Assembly (NCBI RefSeq): GCF_026250525.1
Contig: NZ_CP111043.1
Coordinates: 3,485,001 to 3,549,000 of the forward strand
Origin: Chondrinema litorale
Lineage (GTDB): Bacteria > Bacteroidota > Bacteroidia > Cytophagales > Flammeovirgaceae
Length of the DNA stretch: 64,000 nt
Direction of reading: 5' to 3'
Positions 55,206 to 63,144 of the stretch are shown one piece after another. The notes beneath the pieces are model-generated. The model made no database searches. It was given only the letters and a program-made list of their open reading frames with translations, and was not told the origin of the DNA. The translations under genes and the position numbers were made by a program. Each line of letters starts with the position of its first letter. Position 1 is the first letter of the stretch.

Positions 55206-56159
55206 CTACTCAACCACTACACCCATATCTGAGTATTTAGCGATTCTTTTTTCTATTCTCTTGTCTACACTAAGTTTTTCTAACTTGGCAGTTTCTTTAA
55301 GAATTGTGTCTTTTACAGCCTGCGTAATAATCTTGTAGTCTGTATGTGCTCCACCAAGAGGCTCTTCTATAATACCATCTACTAACTTGGCTTTTTTCAT
55401 ATCCTCGGCAGTTAGTTTCATCGCTTCAGCGGCTTGTTCTTTGTAATCCCAACTTCTCCAAAGAATGGTAGAACAGTTTTCAGGCGAAATTACAGAGTAC
55501 CATGTGTTTTCAAGCATAAATACTTTATCACCTATCGCAATGCCTAATGCGCCTCCAGAAGCTCCTTCACCAATTACTATACAAATAATTGGCACTTTAA
55601 GCATAAACATTTCTTTGAGGTTACGTGCAATTGCTTCTGCTTGTCCTCTTTCTTCTGCTTCTATTCCAGGAAATGCACCAGGAGTATCTATAAAGCAGAT
55701 TATAGGCTTATTAAATTTTTCAGCAATTTTCATGAGACGAAGCGCCTTTCTATAGCCAGAAGGGTTAGGCATACCGAAGTTACGCATTTGTCTTTGTTTG
55801 GTGTTTCTGCCCTTTTGCTGACCTATGAGCATAAAGGTTTTACCATCAATGGTACCTAATCCACCAACCATTGCCTTATCGTCTTTTACATTTCTATCAC
55901 CATGAATCTCGATAAAATCCGAAGTGATTTCATAAATGTAATCGAGGGTGTAAGGTCTCTCTGGGTGACGAGACAGTTGTACCTTTTGCCAGCGGGTAAG
56001 ATTCTTAAAGGTATTCACTTTAAGTTCGTTTATTTTTTGCTCTAGTGAATCGATTGCCTCTTTAATGTCAACGTCGTTATTCTCAGCCATTGCTTCCATT
56101 TCTTGAAGTTTTGCTTCCAGCTCTGCAATTGGCTTTTCAAAATCTAACAAATTGCTCAT
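55206..56159 (-). CDS. accA: Acetyl-CoA carboxylase carboxyltransferase subunit alpha
   Basis: This 317-residue protein is the normal AccA length. It begins [14 protein letters not shown] and has [35 protein letters not shown], and the crotonase-fold oxyanion loop G-E-G-A-S-G-G-A-L. With AccD (not in this window) it transfers the carboxyl group from biotin to acetyl-CoA, the first step of fatty acid synthesis. It is followed by no other fatty-acid gene here. Confidence 0.97.
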   Translation of the reverse strand: MSNLLDFEKPIAELEAKLQEMEAMAENNDVDIKEAIDSLEQKINELKVNTFKNLTRWQKVQLSRHPERPYTLDYIYEITSDFIEIHGDRNVKDDKAMVGGLGTIDGKTFMLIGQQKGRNTKQRQMRNFGMPNPSGYRKALRLMKIAEKFNKPIICFIDTPGAFPGIEAEERGQAEAIARNLKEMFMLKVPIICIVIGEGASGGALGIAIGDKVFMLENTWYSVISPENCSTILWRSWDYKEQAAEAMKLTAEDMKKAKLVDGIIEEPLGGAHTDYKIITQAVKDTILKETAKLEKLSVDKRIEKRIAKYSDMGVVVE

Positions 56160-56300
56160 AGATATTTGCTTAATTTATTATAAATAGCCTTTATTAGCTA
56201 TTGGTTTCACTTACTCTCATAATATTGAGAGCTGTTTCAGCTTAATACGAGTCGCTAATATAATTGATTTCGGATAAAAGGCAGAAAGGACAGTGATTTT

Positions 56301-56329
56301 ATTACCAGTAAGTATTTCTTACTGGTAAT
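56301..56329. repeat. Perfect hairpin without T-run
   Basis: ATTACCAGTAAG (56301-56312) is followed after 5 bases by its exact complement (56318-56329). It lies 24 bases past the stop of the PiT-like gene on the minus strand, but neither strand has a T-run after it. Confidence 0.7.
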
Positions 56330-56352
56330 AAATCCTGCTTGAAAAGGTGAAT

Positions 56353-57366
56353 TTACTGAAGCATTGAGATTAATAAGACCAGTAGTATACTTACTACCAA
56401 GCCTAACATAATTTTTGCAAGGTCTCTTAATACTAATTGGAAAACACTTGCAAAGCTTTGTATATTTAATTGGTAAGATATGGCAAACTCTCTACCTGCT
56501 AATAAACCAACAAAAACCCATGTAGTACTCATTGGTATATTACTCATCTCTTTAAAAATTAATAAGATGATACCATAAATAAAGTCGATAATAGTAGCTG
56601 ATCTTATATCAGTAGTATTGGTTTTGGAGGTTACTATTTTCTGTATTGAGCCACCCTTGTTATAGAAAATATAGCAGATTAATGATAAGATGAGTACCAG
56701 TGAAAAGATAAGGTAAGCAAGTGGTAACTCTCTGGGTAAAAACACATAGATATTAGCAAGGTCTTGAATTAACCATTGGCTCCACAAAAAACCAGTAGAA
56801 AACCATTGCATTACAACCCATTTATTATCAGCTTTAAGATATTTGTGGTCTAGAAAATATTTTTCAACCTTTTTAGCTATTAAAAAATATAATACTATTG
56901 CTGCACCAAATGCAACTATGTAGCCTAAAATTGATTTGCTAAGCATTTTTCCGATAGTAGATTTACCAGAGAATATGCTTATTAAAATATCAACGGCATT
57001 ACCTTGAATGCTTTCGTCGCTGCTAATAGAGAAGATACTTAGAATAAGGAAGGTAGTACTTACTGGTATGCCGTAACGAGTAATGATTAACAAAACAAGT
57101 GGAGGTAGCATATACCACCAGTAAAATGGAGAAGGTAATTCACCTAATCCTTTTGAGCTTAATCTTCCGTAGGAAACGTCTCCATTGTAATGTAACCAGC
57201 CATAAACTAGAACAACAGATAGAATGCCGCCGGTATAAATTGAAAGAATCCACCAGGGTCTTTCCCTGTTTGAACTTAAAAATGTGCCGAGTGTTTGAAT
57301 AACATCGTTAGCTACTACAGAGTAAGCAGCAAACATAAAACCGGCGACCATGAAAACTAACTCCAT
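56353..57366 (-). CDS. PiT-like inorganic phosphate/anion transporter
   Basis: This 337-residue protein has about 9-10 hydrophobic helices in two inverted halves. Half one has V-V-A-N-D-V-I-Q-T-L-G-T (17-28), like the G-A-N-D-V-A-N-A signature of PiT phosphate carriers, and G-I-P-V-S-T-T-F; half two has N-I-P-M-S-T-T-W and L-L-A-G-R-E. The second N-D signature is replaced by L-I-Q-D-L-A-N. It is likely a sodium- or proton-driven anion transporter, but phosphate is not certain. It is transcribed divergently from rlmN. Confidence 0.8.
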   Translation of the reverse strand: MELVFMVAGFMFAAYSVVANDVIQTLGTFLSSNRERPWWILSIYTGGILSVVLVYGWLHYNGDVSYGRLSSKGLGELPSPFYWWYMLPPLVLLIITRYGIPVSTTFLILSIFSISSDESIQGNAVDILISIFSGKSTIGKMLSKSILGYIVAFGAAIVLYFLIAKKVEKYFLDHKYLKADNKWVVMQWFSTGFLWSQWLIQDLANIYVFLPRELPLAYLIFSLVLILSLICYIFYNKGGSIQKIVTSKTNTTDIRSATIIDFIYGIILLIFKEMSNIPMSTTWVFVGLLAGREFAISYQLNIQSFASVFQLVLRDLAKIMLGLVVSILLVLLISMLQ

Positions 57367-57524
57367 TGTTTGATTTATTTAGCTATGCTTGTATGCTTTA
57401 AAAAAAGCTTTGTCTTAATTTGCAAAGGGCAGCAAAATACTGTGTTGAAAAAGGCAATTGCAAATTAAAACTGGGCAAATAAACCATATCAGTAAAAATT
57501 TAATATTTAGTTATTATTGCGTTT

Positions 57525-58574
57525 ATGTTAACAAATACTCAAGACAAAAAAGATATAAGAAAGCTCGATCTAAATGCGCTGGCAGATTTCCTTAAAAACA
57601 ATGGGGAGCAAGCATTTAGAGCCAAGCAGATATATGAATGGTTATGGAAGAAATCGGCTCACAGCTTTGATGACATGACTAACCTTTCTATTAAAACTAG
57701 AGAATTATTGAGTGAAAACTTTATAATTAATCCTGTTGTGGTTGATCATTCTCAAATTAGTAATGATGGTACCATAAAATCTGGTTTTAGGTTACACGAT
57801 AAACATTTAGTAGAGGGAGTGCTCATTCCGGCAGATGATAGAATGACTGCTTGTGTTTCTTCGCAAGTAGGTTGTTCGCTTACCTGTAAATTTTGTGCAA
57901 CAGGTTATATGGATAGAAAAAGAAACTTGGATGCTGCTGAAATTTATGATCAGGTTGTAGCTATTTCTAGACAGGCGGAAGAGCGTTACCAAACTCCACT
58001 TACAAACATTGTTTATATGGGCATGGGTGAGCCATTGTTAAACTATAAGAATGTTTTGGAGTCGGTAGAATATATAACTTCTCCTAAAGGGCTTGGAATG
58101 TCGCCTAAGAGAATTACTGTTTCTACAGCGGGCATAGCTAAAATGATTAAGAAACTAGGTGACGATGAGGTGAAATTTAGATTGGCTTTATCTCTGCATG
58201 CAGCAAATGATGAAAAAAGAGCGCAGATAATGCCGATTAACGACCAAAATAATTTGGATGTGTTGAGGGATGCCTTGAAGTATTATTTCCATAAAACTAA
58301 AAATGCTGTTACTTATGAATATATCGTGTTTCATAATTTTAATGACAGTATTAAAGATGCAGAAGAGCTTTACAGATTTACCAAACACTTGCCAAGTAAA
58401 GTAAATATTATAGAATATAACCCAATAAGTGAGGCGGGTTACCAAAATACGAAAGAAGATAGGCTAGAAATGTTTGGCGAATATCTTACAAGAAAGGGTG
58501 TAAATGTGAATATTAGAAGAAGTAGGGGTAAAGATATTGATGCAGCGTGTGGGCAATTGGCAAATAAGAACTAA
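57525..58574 (+). CDS. rlmN: 23S rRNA (adenine-C2)-methyltransferase RlmN
   Basis: This 349-residue radical SAM enzyme has the cluster motif C117-x3-C121-x2-C124 in G-C-S-L-T-C-K-F-C-A-T-G and the G-M-G-E-P motif. A-L-S-L-H-A is near residue 222, and the methyl-carrying Cys is C342 in D-A-A-C-G-Q-L. It methylates A2503 of 23S rRNA and A37 of some tRNAs. The A-T-G-Y-M-D-R stretch after the cluster is typical of RlmN and not of Cfr. It has its own terminator. Confidence 0.97.
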   Translation: MLTNTQDKKDIRKLDLNALADFLKNNGEQAFRAKQIYEWLWKKSAHSFDDMTNLSIKTRELLSENFIINPVVVDHSQISNDGTIKSGFRLHDKHLVEGVLIPADDRMTACVSSQVGCSLTCKFCATGYMDRKRNLDAAEIYDQVVAISRQAEERYQTPLTNIVYMGMGEPLLNYKNVLESVEYITSPKGLGMSPKRITVSTAGIAKMIKKLGDDEVKFRLALSLHAANDEKRAQIMPINDQNNLDVLRDALKYYFHKTKNAVTYEYIVFHNFNDSIKDAEELYRFTKHLPSKVNIIEYNPISEAGYQNTKEDRLEMFGEYLTRKGVNVNIRRSRGKDIDAACGQLANKN

Positions 58575-58594
58575 AATTTATTTGATTAAAAAAG

Positions 58595-58635
58595 AACCCC
58601 TTCACTGTTTTGAGTGAAGGGGTTTATATTTTTTA
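58595..58635. terminator. Terminator between rlmN and def
   Basis: AACCCCTTCACT (58595-58606) pairs with AGTGAAGGGGTT (58613-58624), followed by a T-rich stretch, between convergent genes. Confidence 0.85.
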
Positions 58636-58644
58636 GCCGTTTAA

Positions 58645-59199
58645 CTACTTGGTTGGGAATTTCATTTTATAGTCATGCTCAACTTTTCCTTTGCTAATGC
58701 CATTGAGTTTTCCTTTAAGTAGGCGTTTTTTGAATGAGCTTAAATGGTCTGTAAACAAAATGCCTTCTATGTGGTCGTATTCGTGCTGAACAACTCTGGC
58801 AACTAATCCATCGAAGGTTTCTGTATGCTCTTCCCAGTTTTCATCAAAGTAGTTAATAGTTACTTTTTCTTGTCTTGTAACTTCTTCTCTAATTTTTGGA
58901 ATGCTTAAACAACCTTCTTCAAATGGCCACTCTTCACCTTCTTCTTCAATTATTTCTGGATTTATAAACACCTTTTTATAGCCTTCCAGGTTTTCTGGAT
59001 CCATGGCATCTGCGTCTATAACAAAAATTCTAAGTGATTTGCCAATCTGTGGTCCGGCAAGTCCTACACCATTAGCTGCATACATGGTTTCAAACATGTC
59101 TTCAGTCAACTTTTTCACGTCAATGTCACCATCTTTATCTATATCTTCAGCTTTTTTTCTTAATACCGGGAAACCGTAAGAATAAATTGGATAAATCAT
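58645..59199 (-). CDS. def: Peptide deformylase
   Basis: This 184-residue protein shows the three deformylase motifs: G-V-G-L-A-G-P-Q (44-51, with G in place of the usual second A), E-G-C-L-S-I-P (95-101) and Q-H-E-Y-D-H (138-143). The metal ligands are C97, H139 and H143, with E140 catalytic. It removes the formyl group from new polypeptides. It is 23 bases downstream of ruvX and probably cotranscribed with it. Confidence 0.97.
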   Translation of the reverse strand: MIYPIYSYGFPVLRKKAEDIDKDGDIDVKKLTEDMFETMYAANGVGLAGPQIGKSLRIFVIDADAMDPENLEGYKKVFINPEIIEEEGEEWPFEEGCLSIPKIREEVTRQEKVTINYFDENWEEHTETFDGLVARVVQHEYDHIEGILFTDHLSSFKKRLLKGKLNGISKGKVEHDYKMKFPTK

Positions 59200-59222
59200 T
59201 TTGCTATCTGTATTAATTATGA

Positions 59223-59651
59223 TTATTGATTTTGGAGAAAATCTTTGCTATCCATAAATGACTGTAAAATAATTACAGCACTTATTTTATCAATGTTAGA
59301 TTTATTTTTTCTGTCTTTTTTCTTCATGCCTCCAGCTACCATTGCATTTACGGCCATACGGGAAGTAAATCGCTCATCTACAGTGAAAATCTTTTTCTCA
59401 GGGAAAAGTTTGGTAAGCTGTTCTTTGAATTTTAGAACTAGTGGAGTGGCATGAGTTTCTGACTGATCTAGGTTTTTAGGCATTCCTAAAACAATACTTT
59501 CAACATTCTGTGTCTTAAAATATTCTGTAAGAAACTTGATAAGGTTTTCGGTAGGTACTGTGTCTAGTGCATTTGCAATAATCTGAAGTTCGTCAGTTAC
59601 TGCGATGCCTGTTCGCTTTTTGCCATAATCTATTGCCAGAATTCTTGCCAT
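59223..59651 (-). CDS. ruvX: Holliday junction resolvase-like protein RuvX (YqgF)
   Basis: This 142-residue RNase H-like protein begins M-A-R-I-L-A-I-D-Y-G-K-K-R-T-G-I-A-V. It has G-M-P-K-N-L near 59-64 and D-E-R-F-T-S-R-M-A, the catalytic acid set of the YqgF family. It acts in 16S rRNA processing and possibly in recombination. It is followed by def. A -7-like box lies only 4 bases before its ATG, so the mRNA may be leaderless, and a long inverted repeat lies upstream. Confidence 0.95.
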   Translation of the reverse strand: MARILAIDYGKKRTGIAVTDELQIIANALDTVPTENLIKFLTEYFKTQNVESIVLGMPKNLDQSETHATPLVLKFKEQLTKLFPEKKIFTVDERFTSRMAVNAMVAGGMKKKDRKNKSNIDKISAVIILQSFMDSKDFLQNQ

Positions 59652-59655
59652 CCTG

Positions 59656-59663
59656 CAAAAGTA
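59656..59663 (-). promoter_or_regulatory. Candidate -7 box of ruvX-def
   Basis: The minus strand reads TACTTTTG, identical to the boxes before typA and the DUF151 gene, 4 bases ahead of the ruvX ATG. Confidence 0.45.
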
Positions 59664-59683
59664 AAGTTAATAAGGCAAAAGCA

Positions 59684-59756
59684 CACAGGTTCGGCATAAG
59701 TATTTATTGAACAAATGTAATTTCCGGAGCTTTTCGAAAATTTTGCCGAACCTGTG
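59684..59756. repeat. 13-bp inverted repeat with 47-base interior
   Basis: CACAGGTTCGGCA (59684-59696) and TGCCGAACCTGTG (59744-59756) are exact complements, located in the gap between the end of hslU and the start of ruvX. No T-run follows the stem immediately on the minus strand; GTTTTTT lies 4 bases beyond it on the plus strand. It may be a processing or stability element, or an attenuator. Confidence 0.65.
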
Positions 59757-59765
59757 AATAGTTTT

Positions 59766-61148
59766 TTATAAGATGTATTGGCTATAATCTTTGTTTGCTA
59801 CAAGACCAGAAAGTCTTTCATGAACCATTTCTTTTGTAACAGAAAGTCTTGAGTTTGGAGTAATTACATCTGGTACATCAAATAAGAAGTCGTTGAGTAA
59901 TTTACTCATTACAGTATGTAATCTTCTAGCACCAATGTTTTCGATCTCGCTGTTAATTGTAAATGCGATTTCTGCAATTTCTTCTAATGCATCTTCCTGA
60001 AATTCTAATGAAACTGACTCAGCTTCAAAAAGTGCTGAGTACTGTTTAGTAAGGGCATTTTTTGGTGTTTTTAGAATATTGAAAAAGTCTTGTTTAGTTA
60101 GACTATCTAATTCTACACGAATTGGGAAACGCCCTTGTAACTCAGGAATGAGGTCAGAAGGTTTTGACACGTGGAATGCACCTGCTGAGATAAATAAAAT
60201 ATGATCTGTTTTAATTACACCATATTTTGTATTTACAGCACTTCCTTCTACAATTGGGAGTAAATCTCTTTGTACACCCTCACGGCTTACATCAGGTCCT
60301 TTACCACCACCAGAACCTACTGCAATTTTATCTATCTCGTCTATAAAGATAATTCCAGCATTTTCGCATTTAAAAACGGCTTCTTCTTTCACCTCATCCA
60401 TATCGATGAGTTTAGCACTTTCTTGCTCCATTAAGATTTTGCGAGCTTCACTAATAGTTACTTTGCGTTTCTTTTGCTTTTTAGGCATCATTCCAGAGAT
60501 CATTTCCTGAATGTTCATCATAGAAACTTCATCAACACCACCACCTACAAGACCAACACCAGGATTGCTATTGTTATCCACAACAATCTCGATTTTGCGA
60601 TCTTCTAACTCTTTGTTCTTAATTTTTTCTCTGAAACGTTCGCGGGTTTTTTCATTCAATTCCTGATCTGAAGATTGGAATCCAACGTTATTTCCGCTGT
60701 TCGATGTATTGCTAGATTTTAGAGGTGGGATTAATGCATTTAAAAGAAGATCTTCAACAATCTGCTCAGCTTTTTCATTTACTTCTTTCTTCTTTTGAGT
60801 CTTTACCATTTGTACAGACTGCTCCGAAAGGTCTCTTACCATGCTTTCTACATCTCTACCCACATAACCAACTTCGGTAAATTTAGAAGCTTCTACTTTA
60901 ATAAATGGTGCATCTGCGATGTTTGCCAACCTTCTGGCGATTTCAGTTTTACCTACACCGGTAGCTCCGATCATCAGTATGTTGTTTGGCATAATTTCTT
61001 TCTGAATTTCCGGTTTGGAATTCATTCTTCGCCAACGGTTTCTGAGAGCAATGGCTACATTCCTTTTCGCTTCGTTTTGTCCGATAATATATTTATCGAG
61101 TTCCGCAACAATTTCTTTTGGTGTGTAATATTTATTATTGTCAAGCAT
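59766..61148 (-). CDS. hslU: HslU, ATPase subunit of the HslVU protease
   Basis: This ATPase of 460 residues is called from ATG 61148 (MLDNNKYYTPKEIVAELDKY). An earlier TTG at 61175 would run into the porQ gene. Walker A is G-A-T-G-V-G-K-T (61-68), the pore motif is G-Y-V-G-R-D, Walker B is I-I-F-I-D-E-I-D-K, and sensor II lies in I-G-A-R-R-L-H-T. The I domain spans about 110-245. The C-terminal tail Y-S-Q-Y-I-L activates HslV. No hslV gene is adjacent. It lies 19 bases after porQ, likely in one operon. Confidence 0.96.
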   Translation of the reverse strand: MLDNNKYYTPKEIVAELDKYIIGQNEAKRNVAIALRNRWRRMNSKPEIQKEIMPNNILMIGATGVGKTEIARRLANIADAPFIKVEASKFTEVGYVGRDVESMVRDLSEQSVQMVKTQKKKEVNEKAEQIVEDLLLNALIPPLKSSNTSNSGNNVGFQSSDQELNEKTRERFREKIKNKELEDRKIEIVVDNNSNPGVGLVGGGVDEVSMMNIQEMISGMMPKKQKKRKVTISEARKILMEQESAKLIDMDEVKEEAVFKCENAGIIFIDEIDKIAVGSGGGKGPDVSREGVQRDLLPIVEGSAVNTKYGVIKTDHILFISAGAFHVSKPSDLIPELQGRFPIRVELDSLTKQDFFNILKTPKNALTKQYSALFEAESVSLEFQEDALEEIAEIAFTINSEIENIGARRLHTVMSKLLNDFLFDVPDVITPNSRLSVTKEMVHERLSGLVANKDYSQYIL

Positions 61149-61167
61149 ATTAAAACTTTTATAAATT

Positions 61168-62244
61168 TTACTCAATAACTCGCCGACGCTTAATTAGGCT
61201 CTTAGTATCTATAGCCAGAGAAAAGATGTTGGTGCCTCCTGAAATGTGTTGTACAGCTCTTGAGTATGACAGTTCGAATCTCTTTAATCTGATCATCAGT
61301 CCATAAGAAAAACCAGCAAGCCCTTTTCTTTGTTCAACCTGTAACTCTCTTCTTTGTAAAAAGTTATAAGCTAACCGAAGGTTTAAATTTTTAGAAAATA
61401 CAAATTCACCTCCAAACACAAAGTGCCTTGACAATTTGTCAGCAAAGCTTATTTTATTATCAATTTCTTCCCCAAAAGCATCAACCTCAGATTTAGTATT
61501 AGGATCGTCATAAGCAATATTAAGAAATTCTGTCAGGTGATGTGCTGTTACAGAAAATCGTAAAGGCATCATTTTCGGTTTAAAAGTAGCTCCTAAAATG
61601 GCATCAAATGGCATTTCAAAGCTTTGTTCGTCTGTGTATTGCGAAAAGGCAAAACCAAAGTTTTGTAGCACGAGTCCTACTTTTAAGTCTTGTTCAGGAT
61701 GAATAAAAGCACCTCCGATAGTGAAGAGCATGCCACTAGCTTGATAAGTTTCTATAGTAGATTGCACAAATTTTACTGTACCACCTATTGAAAAGGGCCC
61801 ACTCATGCGTGCATGGCTAATGCCAACAGAAAAATCGTTGGCATTGAATGTACCTTGGTATAATCCGGTAAGATCGTAGGAGTCAAACTCTCCATAGCTG
61901 AGTTGTTGTATAGCGATGCCCCACATACCTTTTGCTGATAGCTTTCGGGCATAATTTAGTTGATTGTTTTTTACACCAGCATTATAGCTGTAATGGTTTA
62001 GTGCTAAATACTGGTCTATAGAATCGGTTAGTAATGCTGGGTTTGCAGAAAACATACTGGCATCTAACTGTTGTGAGCTTACATTTACTCCACCCAAACC
62101 TACCATGCGGGTATTTACTGGTAGGTTTACAAATTCAAAAGTAGATATACCACCCACCTGTGCAAAAACAGGAACCTGAATGAGTAAAGTAAAAATGAAA
62201 GCTGGGAAATATTTGCTAATAAATAAAGCAGTCTTTAACCGCAT
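61168..62244 (-). CDS. porQ: Type IX secretion system protein PorQ
   Basis: Called from ATG 62244 (MRLKTALFISKYF); the frame also extends to a TTG at 62277, which I reject. The signal peptide ends V-P-V-F-A-Q and the mature protein starts V-G-G-I-S-T-F-E-F-V-N-L-P, with M-V-G-L-G-G-V-N-V-S following. These are the PorQ hallmarks. The remaining 300 residues are outer-membrane beta strands. PorQ is a barrel that helps attach type IX cargo to the cell surface through A-LPS (PorU/V/Z complex). Its presence predicts a type IX system in this organism. Confidence 0.9.
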   Translation of the reverse strand: MRLKTALFISKYFPAFIFTLLIQVPVFAQVGGISTFEFVNLPVNTRMVGLGGVNVSSQQLDASMFSANPALLTDSIDQYLALNHYSYNAGVKNNQLNYARKLSAKGMWGIAIQQLSYGEFDSYDLTGLYQGTFNANDFSVGISHARMSGPFSIGGTVKFVQSTIETYQASGMLFTIGGAFIHPEQDLKVGLVLQNFGFAFSQYTDEQSFEMPFDAILGATFKPKMMPLRFSVTAHHLTEFLNIAYDDPNTKSEVDAFGEEIDNKISFADKLSRHFVFGGEFVFSKNLNLRLAYNFLQRRELQVEQRKGLAGFSYGLMIRLKRFELSYSRAVQHISGGTNIFSLAIDTKSLIKRRRVIE

Positions 62245-62303
62245 GCGAAACACTAGTTGTAAGAAAAAATGAATCAAAGCTAAATTTAAGTAATACCTTA
62301 TAG

Positions 62304-62311
62304 CAAATGTA
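62304..62311 (-). promoter_or_regulatory. Candidate -7 box of porQ-hslU
   Basis: The minus strand reads TACATTTG, 59 bases before the porQ ATG. A second match, TAGCTTTG, lies at 62275-62282, 30 bases before it. Either could serve. Confidence 0.35.
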
Positions 62312-62408
62312 AAGTTTCTTATTTCTTGTGCTGTATTTACATTTAAAAAATTGAGCAGATTGTTTAGTTATTTGCAAATAACTGCTTTAAACATGATTGG
62401 AAATAAAT

Positions 62409-62447
62409 AAAAAAGCCTTGTTGTAATTTTACAACAAGGCTTTTTTT
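62409..62447 (-). terminator. Rho-independent terminator
   Basis: A long palindrome built on AAAGCCTTGTTGTAA and its complement, with A/T-runs on both sides, 18 bases past the stop of the TonB-domain gene and ahead of porQ. Confidence 0.88.
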
Positions 62448-62464
62448 AAAGTATTTATGGAGTT

Positions 62465-62881
62465 TTATATGCTTAATTTAAAGTTTAATGGAACTACTAC
62501 CCATCTTTCTACTGTATTTCCTGAAGCATCTCTGGCAGGTTCGAATTTAAAAGCGTTTATTTTCTCTATGCAAGCTTCAGTTAGGGCTTTGTCTGCACTT
62601 TTAACAATCTCATATTTCATTGGAGAACCGTCTTTACCAACATAGATTTTTGTAAGCACTTTGCCTTCAATTCCTTGTTTACGGCAAGAAATAGGGTATT
62701 CAATGCTGTTTCTTACCTCCGAATAATTGACTGGCCTTGGTGGAACTACAAAAGTTTCTTCTGTATTTACAGCAGTAAAATCTGTATTTGTACTAGAAAC
62801 CAAAGTTTGTGCATTTGCTGCAAAACCGAATAAGAAAAAAGCTGTAAGTGCTGAAAGCGATAGTTTTATATATTTTAACAT
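62465..62881 (-). CDS. Secreted TonB C-terminal domain protein
   Basis: This 138-residue protein has a cleavable signal peptide (about 1-24, ending A-A-N-A-Q), a short linker, and a TonB C-terminal domain (about 55-138): I-E-Y-P-I-S-C-R-K-Q-G-I-E-G-K-V-L-T-K-I-Y-V-G-K-D-G, then F-K-F-E-P-A. There is no membrane anchor and no Pro-rich spacer, so it is not a true TonB. It may be a soluble periplasmic protein that contacts TonB-dependent receptors or cell wall. Transcribed alone. Confidence 0.88.
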   Translation of the reverse strand: MLKYIKLSLSALTAFFLFGFAANAQTLVSSTNTDFTAVNTEETFVVPPRPVNYSEVRNSIEYPISCRKQGIEGKVLTKIYVGKDGSPMKYEIVKSADKALTEACIEKINAFKFEPARDASGNTVERWVVVPLNFKLSI

Positions 62882-62922
62882 GTTTCTAAAGTTTTATGTT
62901 GACTCTCTATTAATCCTTTACG

Positions 62923-62930
62923 CAAATATA
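62923..62930 (-). promoter_or_regulatory. Candidate -7 box of the TonB-domain gene
   Basis: The minus strand reads TATATTTG (TAnnTTTG), 41 bases before the ATG at 62881. Confidence 0.45.
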
Positions 62931-63144
62931 AATACAATGTTAACTATATGTTACATAATGATGATTTATTTTAATTAAACATTAACAGGTGTTATTCGAA
63001 AAGTAACATTTTTGTGATATTTAGGATAAAACAGCTATTTAGGCTTGTAGAGACTTTTTGGTAGGAACTTATCAGAATTTAAGACTGTAATAGTTTCGAA
63101 ATTTCGATACTTAACAATATTTTTTATCTACGTCTGAACCTTCA

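Noticed and set aside
61148..61175. Overlap of hslU with porQ
   Set aside because: The overlap exists only with a TTG start; the ATG at 61148 matches the family start and leaves a 19-base gap.
60795..61178. 127-codon plus-strand frame over hslU
   Set aside because: Shadow of the HslU ATP-binding region.
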